Shown: in pieces, positions 39,268 to 45,541 of the stretch
Position numbering within the stretch: position 1 is the first letter of the stretch
Layout of the letters: each line of letters opens with the position of its first letter
Assembly: GCA_022568135.1 (NCBI GenBank)
Contig: JADFFQ010000030.1
Coordinates: 1-45,541 of the forward strand
Source of the DNA: Planctomycetota bacterium
GTDB lineage: Bacteria; Planctomycetota; Phycisphaerae; Phycisphaerales; SM1A02
Length of the DNA stretch: 45,541 bases
Direction of reading: 5' to 3'
Translations under genes and position numbers: made by a program
The notes under the pieces: generated by a model
The model's input: only the letters and a program-made list of their open reading frames with translations
Told to the model about the DNA's origin: nothing
Database searches by the model: none

Positions 39268-39840
39268 TCAGGCGTCGCGCAGCGCCAGGATCAGCTCGAC
39301 CTTGCCGACCTGTTCGTCCATCTGCTGGGCGATTTCAAGGGGGCTGCGGCCGGTGTCAGCTAGCTCATACACGCCTTGCGTCAACGGGTCCAACGGGCGG
39401 GGCGGGTCGTGAGATGGTTTGAACGGCCCGGGGGGGTCTGGGCCGCCGAAGTCACCCTCACGCCCGGCCAGCGAGTCGCCGGCGGCGCTGAGGCCGGCAT
39501 CCTTCGCCTCGGATAACTGGGCGATACGCTCATCCGCCTCTTGGAGAAGGAGTTCGAGGCGCTGGGCCTTGTTGTCCAACTGGGCCCCCAGGCGGCGGGC
39601 GGTATCGACAAGTTGGGCCGAAACCGCCTGGGCATCATCGTGGCGGTGACGCACCGTCTTGATGTGGTCGATCCATTCGCGGGGTGACGGCCGGTTCATG
39701 TTGCGTCGGGCGATCTTGCCGCGAATCGACACCATCAGGATCACCCCGAGTCCGACCACCATGATGACCATGAGCATTTGGGCCCATACGGGCGCCCCCG
39801 CGTCTTGGGGCGTCGAAACCTTCCCAATGAGAATAAACAC
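39268..39840 (-). CDS. Membrane-anchored coiled-coil protein with C-terminal HTH-like domain
   Basis: A protein of 190 residues. One membrane helix (about 19-40), a basic stretch, then a coiled coil (about 60-115) with heptad Leu/Ala, a Pro/Gly-rich linker, and a C-terminal 40 residues reading DPLTQGVYELADTGRSPLEI, then MDEQVGKVELILALR. This ending resembles the small helix-turn-helix domain of DUF6115/DUF2802-type proteins often found near flagellar genes. No flagellar gene is in this window. The function is unknown. Confidence 0.65.
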   Translation of the reverse strand: MFILIGKVSTPQDAGAPVWAQMLMVIMVVGLGVILMVSIRGKIARRNMNRPSPREWIDHIKTVRHRHDDAQAVSAQLVDTARRLGAQLDNKAQRLELLLQEADERIAQLSEAKDAGLSAAGDSLAGREGDFGGPDPPGPFKPSHDPPRPLDPLTQGVYELADTGRSPLEIAQQMDEQVGKVELILALRDA

Positions 39841-39858
39841 GGTCGAACCTCCATGTTC

Positions 39859-39883
39859 TTAGCCGGCGTGATGTCGGCCGGCT
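39859..39883. other. Hairpin between divergent promoters
   Basis: AGCCGGC ... GCCGGCT forms a 7-pair stem between the divergent starts of the 39268-39840 gene and tilS. Its AGCCG core is similar to the REP hairpins elsewhere in the window. Confidence 0.35.
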
Positions 39884-39896
39884 TGGCGTCATTCCT

Positions 39897-39924
39897 CTGA
39901 CATTCCGCGATGTGAACATATTAT
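39897..39924 (+). promoter_or_regulatory. tilS promoter, probably leaderless
   Basis: CTGACA (39897-39902), a 16-base spacer and TATTAT (39919-39924) are followed by ATG at 39931, only 6 bases later. This is the clearest sigma-70-like promoter in the window and implies transcription starting at the initiation codon. Confidence 0.55.
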
Positions 39925-39930
39925 CTCGAT

Positions 39931-41025
39931 ATGTCGAGCCCTGCAGAATCTGATCTCTCTAGGGTGGGGTCTCGCGGCCCAGGTGGACTGCTGCCGGTGG
40001 CGGCACGACGCCATTGGCTGGTCGCCGAGGTTGCCCGCCGCTTGGGCCGCCGCTGCGGGGTGGCGGGGGGAGCAAGGGTGGTCGTCGGCGTCAGCGGGGG
40101 CGCCGACTCGCTCGCCTTGCTGTTGGCCTTGGCGGCGATTCGCCAACGGCGGCGAGGGCCCGGGCCGGCCATTGAGACGGTGGCCGCGCATGTCAATCAC
40201 CATCTGCGGGACTCGGCTGATGAGGATGCAGCGTTCGTGGCCGAGGTCTGCGCTCGCCTCGGCGTGACTTTGCAGACCCAGCACGTGCATCCCGCCCGGA
40301 TGCCGGGCAACCTCGCCGCCAACGCCCGGCGGCTGCGCTACGAAGCCCTGGGCCGCGTGGCGGCGTCGGCGGACGCGGGATATGTGGCCGTGGCCCATCA
40401 CGCCGAGGATCAATTGGAAACGCTGCTCATCGCCCTGTGTCGCGGCGCGGGCCTCGACGGACTGTCGGGTATGGCCTGGAGCCGACCGCTCGTGGGCCGG
40501 GTGTCGTTGATCCGCCCGCTGCTGGCTGTGGGCAGATCAGCTTGTGAGGATCTGTGCCGCACAGCCGGCATCCAATGGCGCGATGATCCAACCAACGTCG
40601 ATCCGACAACGGTCCGCGGGCGGCTTCGCCGCGATGTGCTGCCGGTGCTGGAGGAGCTTTGGCCGGAGGCTGCGTCTCGGGCCGCCGGCGCCGCCGACGT
40701 GGTGCAAGCGGCCCGCACCGCCCTGGAGCATCAGCTTCAGGAGGCGTTCGGCGGCCCATCACAGCGTTGTTGGGACCGGACTCAGCTTGCGGCTCTGCCG
40801 CTGCCGATCATCGCCGCCGGCCTGCGCCGCGCGGTGATGGATGAGGTGGACGGCGCTGGCGATGGGCTTGGCCAGCGGCATCTGCTGCCGGTCGCCGAGG
40901 CCATCAGGGATAGTGACCCTCGCCCACGCCGATTCGACTGGCCCCGCGGACTAACGGTTGTGGTCACGTCCAAGCAGGTGCAGTTGCGAAGGCATGTGCC
41001 GGCGGATATGGATTCGCGGCTATGA
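39931..41025 (+). CDS. tilS: tRNA(Ile)-lysidine synthase
   Basis: A protein of 364 residues. The N-terminal PP-loop SGGADSLALL binds ATP. HVNHHLRDSADEDAAFV, HHAEDQLETLL and RGAGLDGLSGM are the conserved TilS segments that act on C34 of tRNA(Ile)-CAU to form lysidine, so that AUA is read correctly. The C-terminal region is short, as in many compact TilS proteins. It overlaps the last codons of serS tail to tail. Confidence 0.92.
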   Translation: MSSPAESDLSRVGSRGPGGLLPVAARRHWLVAEVARRLGRRCGVAGGARVVVGVSGGADSLALLLALAAIRQRRRGPGPAIETVAAHVNHHLRDSADEDAAFVAEVCARLGVTLQTQHVHPARMPGNLAANARRLRYEALGRVAASADAGYVAVAHHAEDQLETLLIALCRGAGLDGLSGMAWSRPLVGRVSLIRPLLAVGRSACEDLCRTAGIQWRDDPTNVDPTTVRGRLRRDVLPVLEELWPEAASRAAGAADVVQAARTALEHQLQEAFGGPSQRCWDRTQLAALPLPIIAAGLRRAVMDEVDGAGDGLGQRHLLPVAEAIRDSDPRPRRFDWPRGLTVVVTSKQVQLRRHVPADMDSRL

Positions 41026-42426
41026 CCCGATACGTTCTTGGCCGTTCATGTACGGTCGCAACACCTGCGGCACGGTGACCGAACCATTCTCGTTCTGATA
41101 GAGCTCAAGGATTGGAATCAGAATCCGCGGGCTGGCGATGACCGTGTTGTTCAGCGAATGGCAGAATACGGTCTTGCCGCCGGAGGCTTGATCACGATAT
41201 CGCATGTTGAGCCGGCGGCACTGATAGTCATAGAGGCGCGACGCGGAATGGGTCTCGCCGAAGGCGCCAATCGGCCGGCCGATGTCGTCGAGCGGTCCGC
41301 GCCCCGGCATCCAGCACTCGATGTCGATCATGTCGGCGTTCTTGGGGCCTAGATCGCCCGTACAGCATTGCACCAACCGGTAGGGCAGCTCCAGCCGTTG
41401 GAGCAGCGTCTCAATGATCTCGATCATGGTGCGATGCCATTGGCGGCTTTCGGCTTCATCGGCCCGACAGATGACGACCTGCTCGACCTTATCGAACTGG
41501 TGGACACGAAACAGCCCGGCGGTATCTTTGCCCGCAGCGCCGGCTTCGCGGCGAAAGCATGTGGAAACCGTTGCGTATTTCAAAGGCAAGGCGTCGGCAT
41601 CGATGATTTCATCGGCGTGCAGCGCCATCAGGCTTACCTCGCCGGTCCCGATGAGGAACAGATCGTGGCCGGCCCCTCGTTTGGATTCCTCGATGTGATA
41701 AGCCTGGTCCCGCCCAGCCGGGAAAAAACCGGTGCCCACCATGCACTCCTCGCGGACCAACGCGGGCAGCGACATCGCCACGAAGCCGTGCTCGTCAGTG
41801 ATGCAATCAAAGCCAAGGCGAAGCACCGCTTGATGAAGGCGCATCCCGTCGCCCCTCAGCACGTAGTGACGGGCGCCGGCCATCTTCACTCCGCGCTCAA
41901 AGTCCGCCAGCTTTAGATCGCTCAGCAGCTCCAGATGGCTCTTTGGTTGGAATCCCTTGTTCTTGACAAACGGTTGGTTGGGGTCGAATCCGGGCGGGTG
42001 CCAGCGGCGAATCTCGACGTTGTCCTTGGGCGAATCACCCTTGGGCACATCAGGGTCCGGCGGCTGGGGGACCTCCAGCCAAAGTGAGCGCCAGTCGCGT
42101 TCGATTTTGGTGATTTTTCGATCGAGGCCTTGTATCTCGGTCTTCAGGGTGGTGGGTTGTTTCTGCAACAGTTCGATCGCCGCCTCGAGCTTCTTACGCT
42201 CTGACGGGTCGGCGTCGGACAGTTGCCCCATCGCCGTTGCGATCTCTGGGCCGATCTGCTTGCTCAGCTTCTTCTGCTCGGCGCGCTTGGACTCCTGCTC
42301 GGTGAGCAGACGCCGGCGTTGCTCGTCAAGTTTCACCAGGCGATCGATGTCAACGTCGATGCCCTTGTCCCGGGCGCCGCGCTTGAAACGTTGGGGGTCA
42401 TCGCGAAGCTGCTTGAGGTCGATCAT
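41020..42426 (-). CDS. serS: Seryl-tRNA synthetase
   Basis: A protein of 468 residues, somewhat longer than the usual 425-430. The N-terminal coiled-coil arm (about 30-115) that contacts the tRNA long variable arm is clear. The class II core has motif 2 FRREAGAAGKDTAGLFRVHQ and a motif 3 written SLNNTVIASPRILIPILE. Motif 3 lacks the Gly-rich form usual in many bacterial enzymes (GSGLAVGR) and is closer to the N-T/A-R form. QVLRPYMNG closes the core. The stop is adjacent to the tilS stop on the opposite strand. Confidence 0.96.
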   Translation of the reverse strand: MIDLKQLRDDPQRFKRGARDKGIDVDIDRLVKLDEQRRRLLTEQESKRAEQKKLSKQIGPEIATAMGQLSDADPSERKKLEAAIELLQKQPTTLKTEIQGLDRKITKIERDWRSLWLEVPQPPDPDVPKGDSPKDNVEIRRWHPPGFDPNQPFVKNKGFQPKSHLELLSDLKLADFERGVKMAGARHYVLRGDGMRLHQAVLRLGFDCITDEHGFVAMSLPALVREECMVGTGFFPAGRDQAYHIEESKRGAGHDLFLIGTGEVSLMALHADEIIDADALPLKYATVSTCFRREAGAAGKDTAGLFRVHQFDKVEQVVICRADEAESRQWHRTMIEIIETLLQRLELPYRLVQCCTGDLGPKNADMIDIECWMPGRGPLDDIGRPIGAFGETHSASRLYDYQCRRLNMRYRDQASGGKTVFCHSLNNTVIASPRILIPILELYQNENGSVTVPQVLRPYMNGQERIGS

Positions 42427-42465
42427 CGGCCCGCCTAGTTTAGCGGCGGGCCTGCGGCCCGCGCG

Positions 42466-43326
42466 TCACACCCCGCGATCCCGATACGTCGGCGTCGCGG
42501 CCCAGCGCATCTTCTGGAGCAGAATCTGCCAGTAGGTGGTCGCCGGATTCGCCACAAAGCGGGCCCTTTTTGCGTGGCGTCGGATGGTGACGGTCTGGCC
42601 GCGCCCAACCGGCATGGAAACCTGCCCATCCAAGACAAGCGAGGTGCCCTGGTTGGCCCGGACCACCTCGATGCGCACTTCACAATCGGGGCAAAGCACG
42701 AAGGGTCGAAAGGCCAGGCTGTGCGCCGCAAGGGGGGTGATGATCATCGCCTCCAGCTTGGGGTCCACGATGGGTCCGCCGGCGGAGACGTTGTACGCCG
42801 TAGAGCCGACCGGCGTGGCCACGATCACGCCGTCGCCGCCCAGCGCCGGCCCTTGGGCTCCGTCGATCGAAAGCTGCAGCTGGATCATGCGGAAGGGAGT
42901 TCCAGCGGTGACCACGCAGTCGTTGATGGCCACTCCGGTGTGCCGCGAGTCCCCGCCGGGACCGCTGACCGCCGCTGCCAGCATCATGCGCTCGAAGATC
43001 GGAGGATCGGGGCCGAAGACGACCTCGGCATGCTGTTGCAGGCTCTGCCAGTCGAACTCGGCGAGAAAGCCCAGCCGGCCGAAGTTCACGCCGACCAGCG
43101 GCAGGTCACGGTCCACCACACGGCGGGCCTGGCTCAGCAGCGTGCCGTCGCCACCGAGCACGACCGCCAGATCGGCCGGGATGTTGGCGGGCAGCGCGTC
43201 GCCGTTGGTCTCGAACTCACCGGTGAGCTCGGCGTGTTGCGCGATGCCGGAGCGTATCTCGTCGAGCAGCTCGACAACGTCCGGCCGGGAGCGGTCGGCC
43301 AACAACAGAACGCGGGGACGAGGCAT
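42466..43326 (-). CDS. nadK: NAD kinase (ATP-NAD kinase)
   Basis: A protein of 286 residues from ATG 43326 (MPRPRVLLLADRS); ATG 43344 is possible. The frame extending to 43428 reads through REP-like palindromes and is rejected. Motifs: VVLGGDGTLLSQARR (the GGDG kinase signature), VNFGRLGFLAEF, and GDGVIVATPVGSTAYNVSAGGPIVDP. The enzyme phosphorylates NAD to NADP in the cytoplasm. It lies 39 bases downstream of serS on the same strand, so the two may share a transcript. Confidence 0.94.
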   Translation of the reverse strand: MPRPRVLLLADRSRPDVVELLDEIRSGIAQHAELTGEFETNGDALPANIPADLAVVLGGDGTLLSQARRVVDRDLPLVGVNFGRLGFLAEFDWQSLQQHAEVVFGPDPPIFERMMLAAAVSGPGGDSRHTGVAINDCVVTAGTPFRMIQLQLSIDGAQGPALGGDGVIVATPVGSTAYNVSAGGPIVDPKLEAMIITPLAAHSLAFRPFVLCPDCEVRIEVVRANQGTSLVLDGQVSMPVGRGQTVTIRRHAKRARFVANPATTYWQILLQKMRWAATPTYRDRGV

Positions 43327-43344
43327 GGCCGGATTGTAAGTCAT

Positions 43345-43454
43345 AACGCCGCGACCGGTGGTCGCGGGCTCGTTTCGCCGCGAGCGACGCAGTTGAGCGC
43401 GCTGCTCTTTTGATAGCCGCGGGTGCATACCCGCGGGTTACCACCCGCGGCTGT
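43345..43454. repeat. REP-like hairpin cluster
   Basis: GCCGCGACC-GGT-GGTCGCGG (43349-43366) is almost the hairpin found after the GT4 stop at 21564. It is followed by AGCCGCGGGT-GCAT-ACCCGCGG and a further ACCACCCGCGGCT. Together they form a compact set of palindromes between nadK and the ABC ATPase. Confidence 0.6.
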
Positions 43455-43482
43455 GTGGGTGCACATGTCAGTGTGACGCGAC

Positions 43483-43526
43483 CCGGACCTTCCTCGTCCC
43501 GACAGGTCGGGACTCGTCAGGTCCGG
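43483..43526 (-). repeat. Structured 3'-UTR repeat, copy 3
   Basis: On the minus strand, about 40 bases after the ABC ATPase stop: CCGGACCT, GACGA, inner stem GTCCCGA-CCTG-TCGGGAC, GAGGA, AGGTCCGG. The outer arms and internal loop are identical to copy 1, while the inner stem has a different sequence that still pairs. Confidence 0.75.
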
Positions 43527-43568
43527 CTTCATCCTTCACTTGATGCCTCGGTGCCTTGATGCCTTCCC

Positions 43569-44516
43569 CTACGACACCAATCCTTTGGTCAGGCGCATGA
43601 ACGCGGTTTCGAGGTTGACCTTCTCCTGGTGCATGGAGGAGAGGCGAAAACCCTGGGCGATGAGGCGGTTGGGCAGCTCCGAGATGACCAGGCCGCTGGC
43701 TGGGTCGATCGTCACCTCGATTTGATCGACGCTGTTGTCCTGGGTGATGTCTACGCTGATGATGCCGTTGACCGCGGCGAGCAGTTTCGCGGCCTCCTGG
43801 ACGCGGCTATCGACGATGATATGCACCACCTGACCGATCTTGGCACGCGCCATGATCTCGTTGACCGTGCCGGAGAAAACCAGCTCGCCCTGCTCGATGA
43901 TCCCGATGGTGTCGCACAGCTCCGACAGCTCGTGAAGAATGTGCGAGCTGATGAGGATGGTCTTGCCCATCCGGCGGAGCTCCTTGAGCAGCTCGCGAAT
44001 CTCGATGCGGGCACGCGGGTCCAGGCCGGAGGCGGGCTCGTCCAGCAGCAGCACCTTGGGATCGTGCAGCAGGACCCGGGCGATCGAAAGGCGCTGCTTC
44101 ATGCCCCGGCTGAGCCCGGTGACCTCCGTGTTGGCCTTGTAGTTGAGATCGGTGAGATTCAGCACATCGCCCACGACGAGCTCGCGCTGCTTGCCGTGGA
44201 TGTTGTAGCAGGCGGCGAAGAACTCCAGGTACTCGCTGACGACCATGTCTTCATAGGCGCCCATGAAGTCGGGCACGTAGCCGATCAGCGGGCGGATCTG
44301 GGAGTTCTGGTAGCCGATGACCTTGCCGTCGATGCGGGCCTCGCCCCAGGTGGGCTTGAGCAGCGTGGCGAGGATCTTGATGGTGGTCGTCTTGCCCGCC
44401 CCGTTGGGGCCGATGTAGCCGAAACACGACCCCTGATCGATCGATAGGTTGAGATTGTTCAGCGCAACCAGGTCACCGTACTTCTTGGTGAGGTTGATCG
44501 TTTCGATCATCGGCAT
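43569..44516 (-). CDS. ABC-2-type transporter ATPase
   Basis: A protein of 315 residues from ATG 44516, chosen for GAGGAA 8 bases upstream. Walker A GPNGAGKTTT, signature LSRGMKQRLSIAR, Walker B VLLLDEPASGLD and switch His ISSHILHEL are intact. The C-terminal 90 residues are the extra domain of the CcmA/NatA-like branch that drives ABC-2 permeases. The permease is not in the window; the upstream partial gene at 44591 is probably in the same operon. A structured repeat follows the stop. Confidence 0.93.
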   Translation of the reverse strand: MPMIETINLTKKYGDLVALNNLNLSIDQGSCFGYIGPNGAGKTTTIKILATLLKPTWGEARIDGKVIGYQNSQIRPLIGYVPDFMGAYEDMVVSEYLEFFAACYNIHGKQRELVVGDVLNLTDLNYKANTEVTGLSRGMKQRLSIARVLLHDPKVLLLDEPASGLDPRARIEIRELLKELRRMGKTILISSHILHELSELCDTIGIIEQGELVFSGTVNEIMARAKIGQVVHIIVDSRVQEAAKLLAAVNGIISVDITQDNSVDQIEVTIDPASGLVISELPNRLIAQGFRLSSMHQEKVNLETAFMRLTKGLVS

Positions 44517-44590
44517 CGGCTGTTCCTCGCCGTGGCGCCTTGGGCGACGGGACGGCGGGACAAGCCCGCCGGCGAAACGGGAAAACCATC

Positions 44591-45541
44591 TTACCTCTGG
44601 GAGGCAGCAGCTCGTAATTCGTCTTCGACCAGAGGCAGCGGGTAGATCCATCGCACGACCGTCAGCCCCTCGCTTTTGGGTGCCTTCCCATCCACCCGTA
44701 GCGGGACCGGGCAAGGGGAATCCTCCAGGTAGCCGATGATGATCAGGCACGGGCGGGTGAACCACGCCGAGAGGTCCAGCTCGCGCCCGAGTTTGCGGGA
44801 CAACACGGCTGTCTCCGGTTCCTTGTTGCGTTCGCGGTGATACTTCGGCGGCGTGAGCTGGTGAAACATGCTCAGCATCTCGATGAACAATCTCTGACGG
44901 CCGAAGTTCATACTTGACCGTGATCCCCCCATTCCACGAACCATGGGGGTGTCCTTTTCATGATCCCGGATGTACCGCTCGTAGATGTTGGATGCCAACT
45001 CGGCCACTCCACGGCGTTCACGTTGGCCGAGGCGCAGCTCCGACGCCAGCGAATAGGGTGTTGCCGGGTACCAGTCGCCGCTGCTTGGTGACCACATCTT
45101 GCCTTGGTTGAGCAGCTCGCCGGAACGGAGTCGCGGCACCCAGGGAAGCGGATTGCCCGCTTGGTCGAGGTCGTAACCTCGTGGTGGCAGGCGGTCACCC
45201 GATACATAAATGACTCGCACGTTCGACAGGACACCAGGAAGATCATGCACGATTGTCCCTGTCACCGGCGACTCCGTCGAGGCGGGGTTTGGGACGGCAC
45301 GTATCGGATCCTCGGGATCAACGCGTAACATACCGCCCCATTTTGGGTCCAGCGCCCCGAGCCACTGTGCGTAGAGCTGGGTTGCAGTCGCGCGGATTGG
45401 GATGTCATAGTCAGCCGGCGCCTTCCCGACGTCCACACGGTAACGATCGACGTTGGGGAACCGCTCGGCAATCTTCTCCGGAGCCGCCCAGCTCAGCAGC
45501 AGGTCACGCTGCTGCGGGTCCGAGTCAATCGAGATCCGCAC
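44591..45541 (-). CDS. Unknown protein, cut by the right window edge
   Basis: At least 316 residues are visible, and the frame is open to the edge, so the true start lies beyond. The visible part has few hydrophobic stretches, many charged residues and no recognised domain; segments such as LRSGELLNQGKMWSPSSGDW and FVTRPCLIIIGYLED-like ending WFTRPCLIIIGYLED are not diagnostic. It ends 74 bases before the ABC ATPase start on the same strand. It may be an associated extracytoplasmic subunit, but that is a guess from position. Confidence 0.6.
   Translation of the reverse strand: MRISIDSDPQQRDLLLSWAAPEKIAERFPNVDRYRVDVGKAPADYDIPIRATATQLYAQWLGALDPKWGGMLRVDPEDPIRAVPNPASTESPVTGTIVHDLPGVLSNVRVIYVSGDRLPPRGYDLDQAGNPLPWVPRLRSGELLNQGKMWSPSSGDWYPATPYSLASELRLGQRERRGVAELASNIYERYIRDHEKDTPMVRGMGGSRSSMNFGRQRLFIEMLSMFHQLTPPKYHRERNKEPETAVLSRKLGRELDLSAWFTRPCLIIIGYLEDSPCPVPLRVDGKAPKSEGLTVVRWIYPLPLVEDELRAAASQR

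Noticed and set aside
43327..43428. N-terminal extension of nadK to the first in-frame start codon at 43428
   Set aside because: The extra residues are translated palindromic repeat DNA; the family starts near MPRPRVLLL at 43326.

Overview
The window is GC-rich, gene-dense bacterial chromosome. It most likely comes from a planctomycete, probably of the Phycisphaerae lineage. This is inferred from a secreted protein ending in two planctomycete-style dockerin-like repeats (22094-22945), a ParA-type ATPase carrying a glycogen-binding domain, DUF2752 and Yip1 membrane proteins, an orphan mraZ, and many lipoproteins of unknown function. No rRNA, convincing tRNA, CRISPR array or phage was seen.

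Layout, left to right. 2-2225: an unknown protein overlapping an HD-GYP-type regulator. 2370-6727 (minus): a three-gene ABC exporter (ATPase, double-FtsX permease, HlyD-type adaptor). 6921-7942 (minus): a small RRM RNA-binding protein and a glycine-zipper lipoprotein. 8323-11838: a membrane protein, aroB and a PMT-like glycosyltransferase. 12077-14146: an accessory cassette (VOC protein and membrane protein) bracketed by two copies of the same promoter/leader, then a Yip1 protein; 14273-14938 (minus) is a membrane-anchored dual-specificity phosphatase. 15234-17905: a ParA ATPase fused to a CBM48/AMPK-type glycogen-binding domain, overlapping a MinD/FlhG-like protein without a Walker A motif. 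18081-21562: a small unknown protein, then a translationally coupled DUF2752 / lipoprotein / lipoprotein / glycosyltransferase operon. 21660-22945: two decayed dockerin tails followed by an intact dockerin-type secreted protein. 23291-24604: a trypsin-like protease with TPRs. 24684-25487 (minus): a PD-(D/E)XK-like protein in lower-GC DNA. 25948-27339: an amidohydrolase diverging from a truncated glycosyltransferase. 27551-28147: orphan mraZ with its operator. 28749-30959: csrA, a NifU-like protein and a lipoprotein with a JAMM-like metal site. 31039-31905: dapF. 31907-32631: a frameshifted REP-associated transposase between two direct copies of its REP element. 32659-39207: an arginine/ornithine-succinylation catabolic cluster. 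39268-43326: a coiled-coil membrane protein, tilS, serS and nadK. 43569-45541 (minus): an ABC ATPase and a partial upstream gene.

Two systems stand out. The first is the 32659-39207 cluster. It has recognisable AstA and AstD, but the AstB, AstC and AstE steps appear to be filled by an arginase-family ureohydrolase, a class III aminotransferase and an M20 hydrolase. Together these could convert arginine to glutamate and urea via succinylated intermediates. The second is the ParA-CBM48 / pseudo-ParA pair, which suggests positioning or segregation of a polysaccharide body such as glycogen granules.

The intergenic DNA is rich in dispersed structured elements: a 3'-UTR element with compensatory base changes, a three-way-junction element upstream of promoters, REP palindromes that begin at TAA stop codons, and heptameric tandem repeats. 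Several genes have a -10-like hexamer only 5-9 bases before the start codon, which suggests leaderless transcripts.
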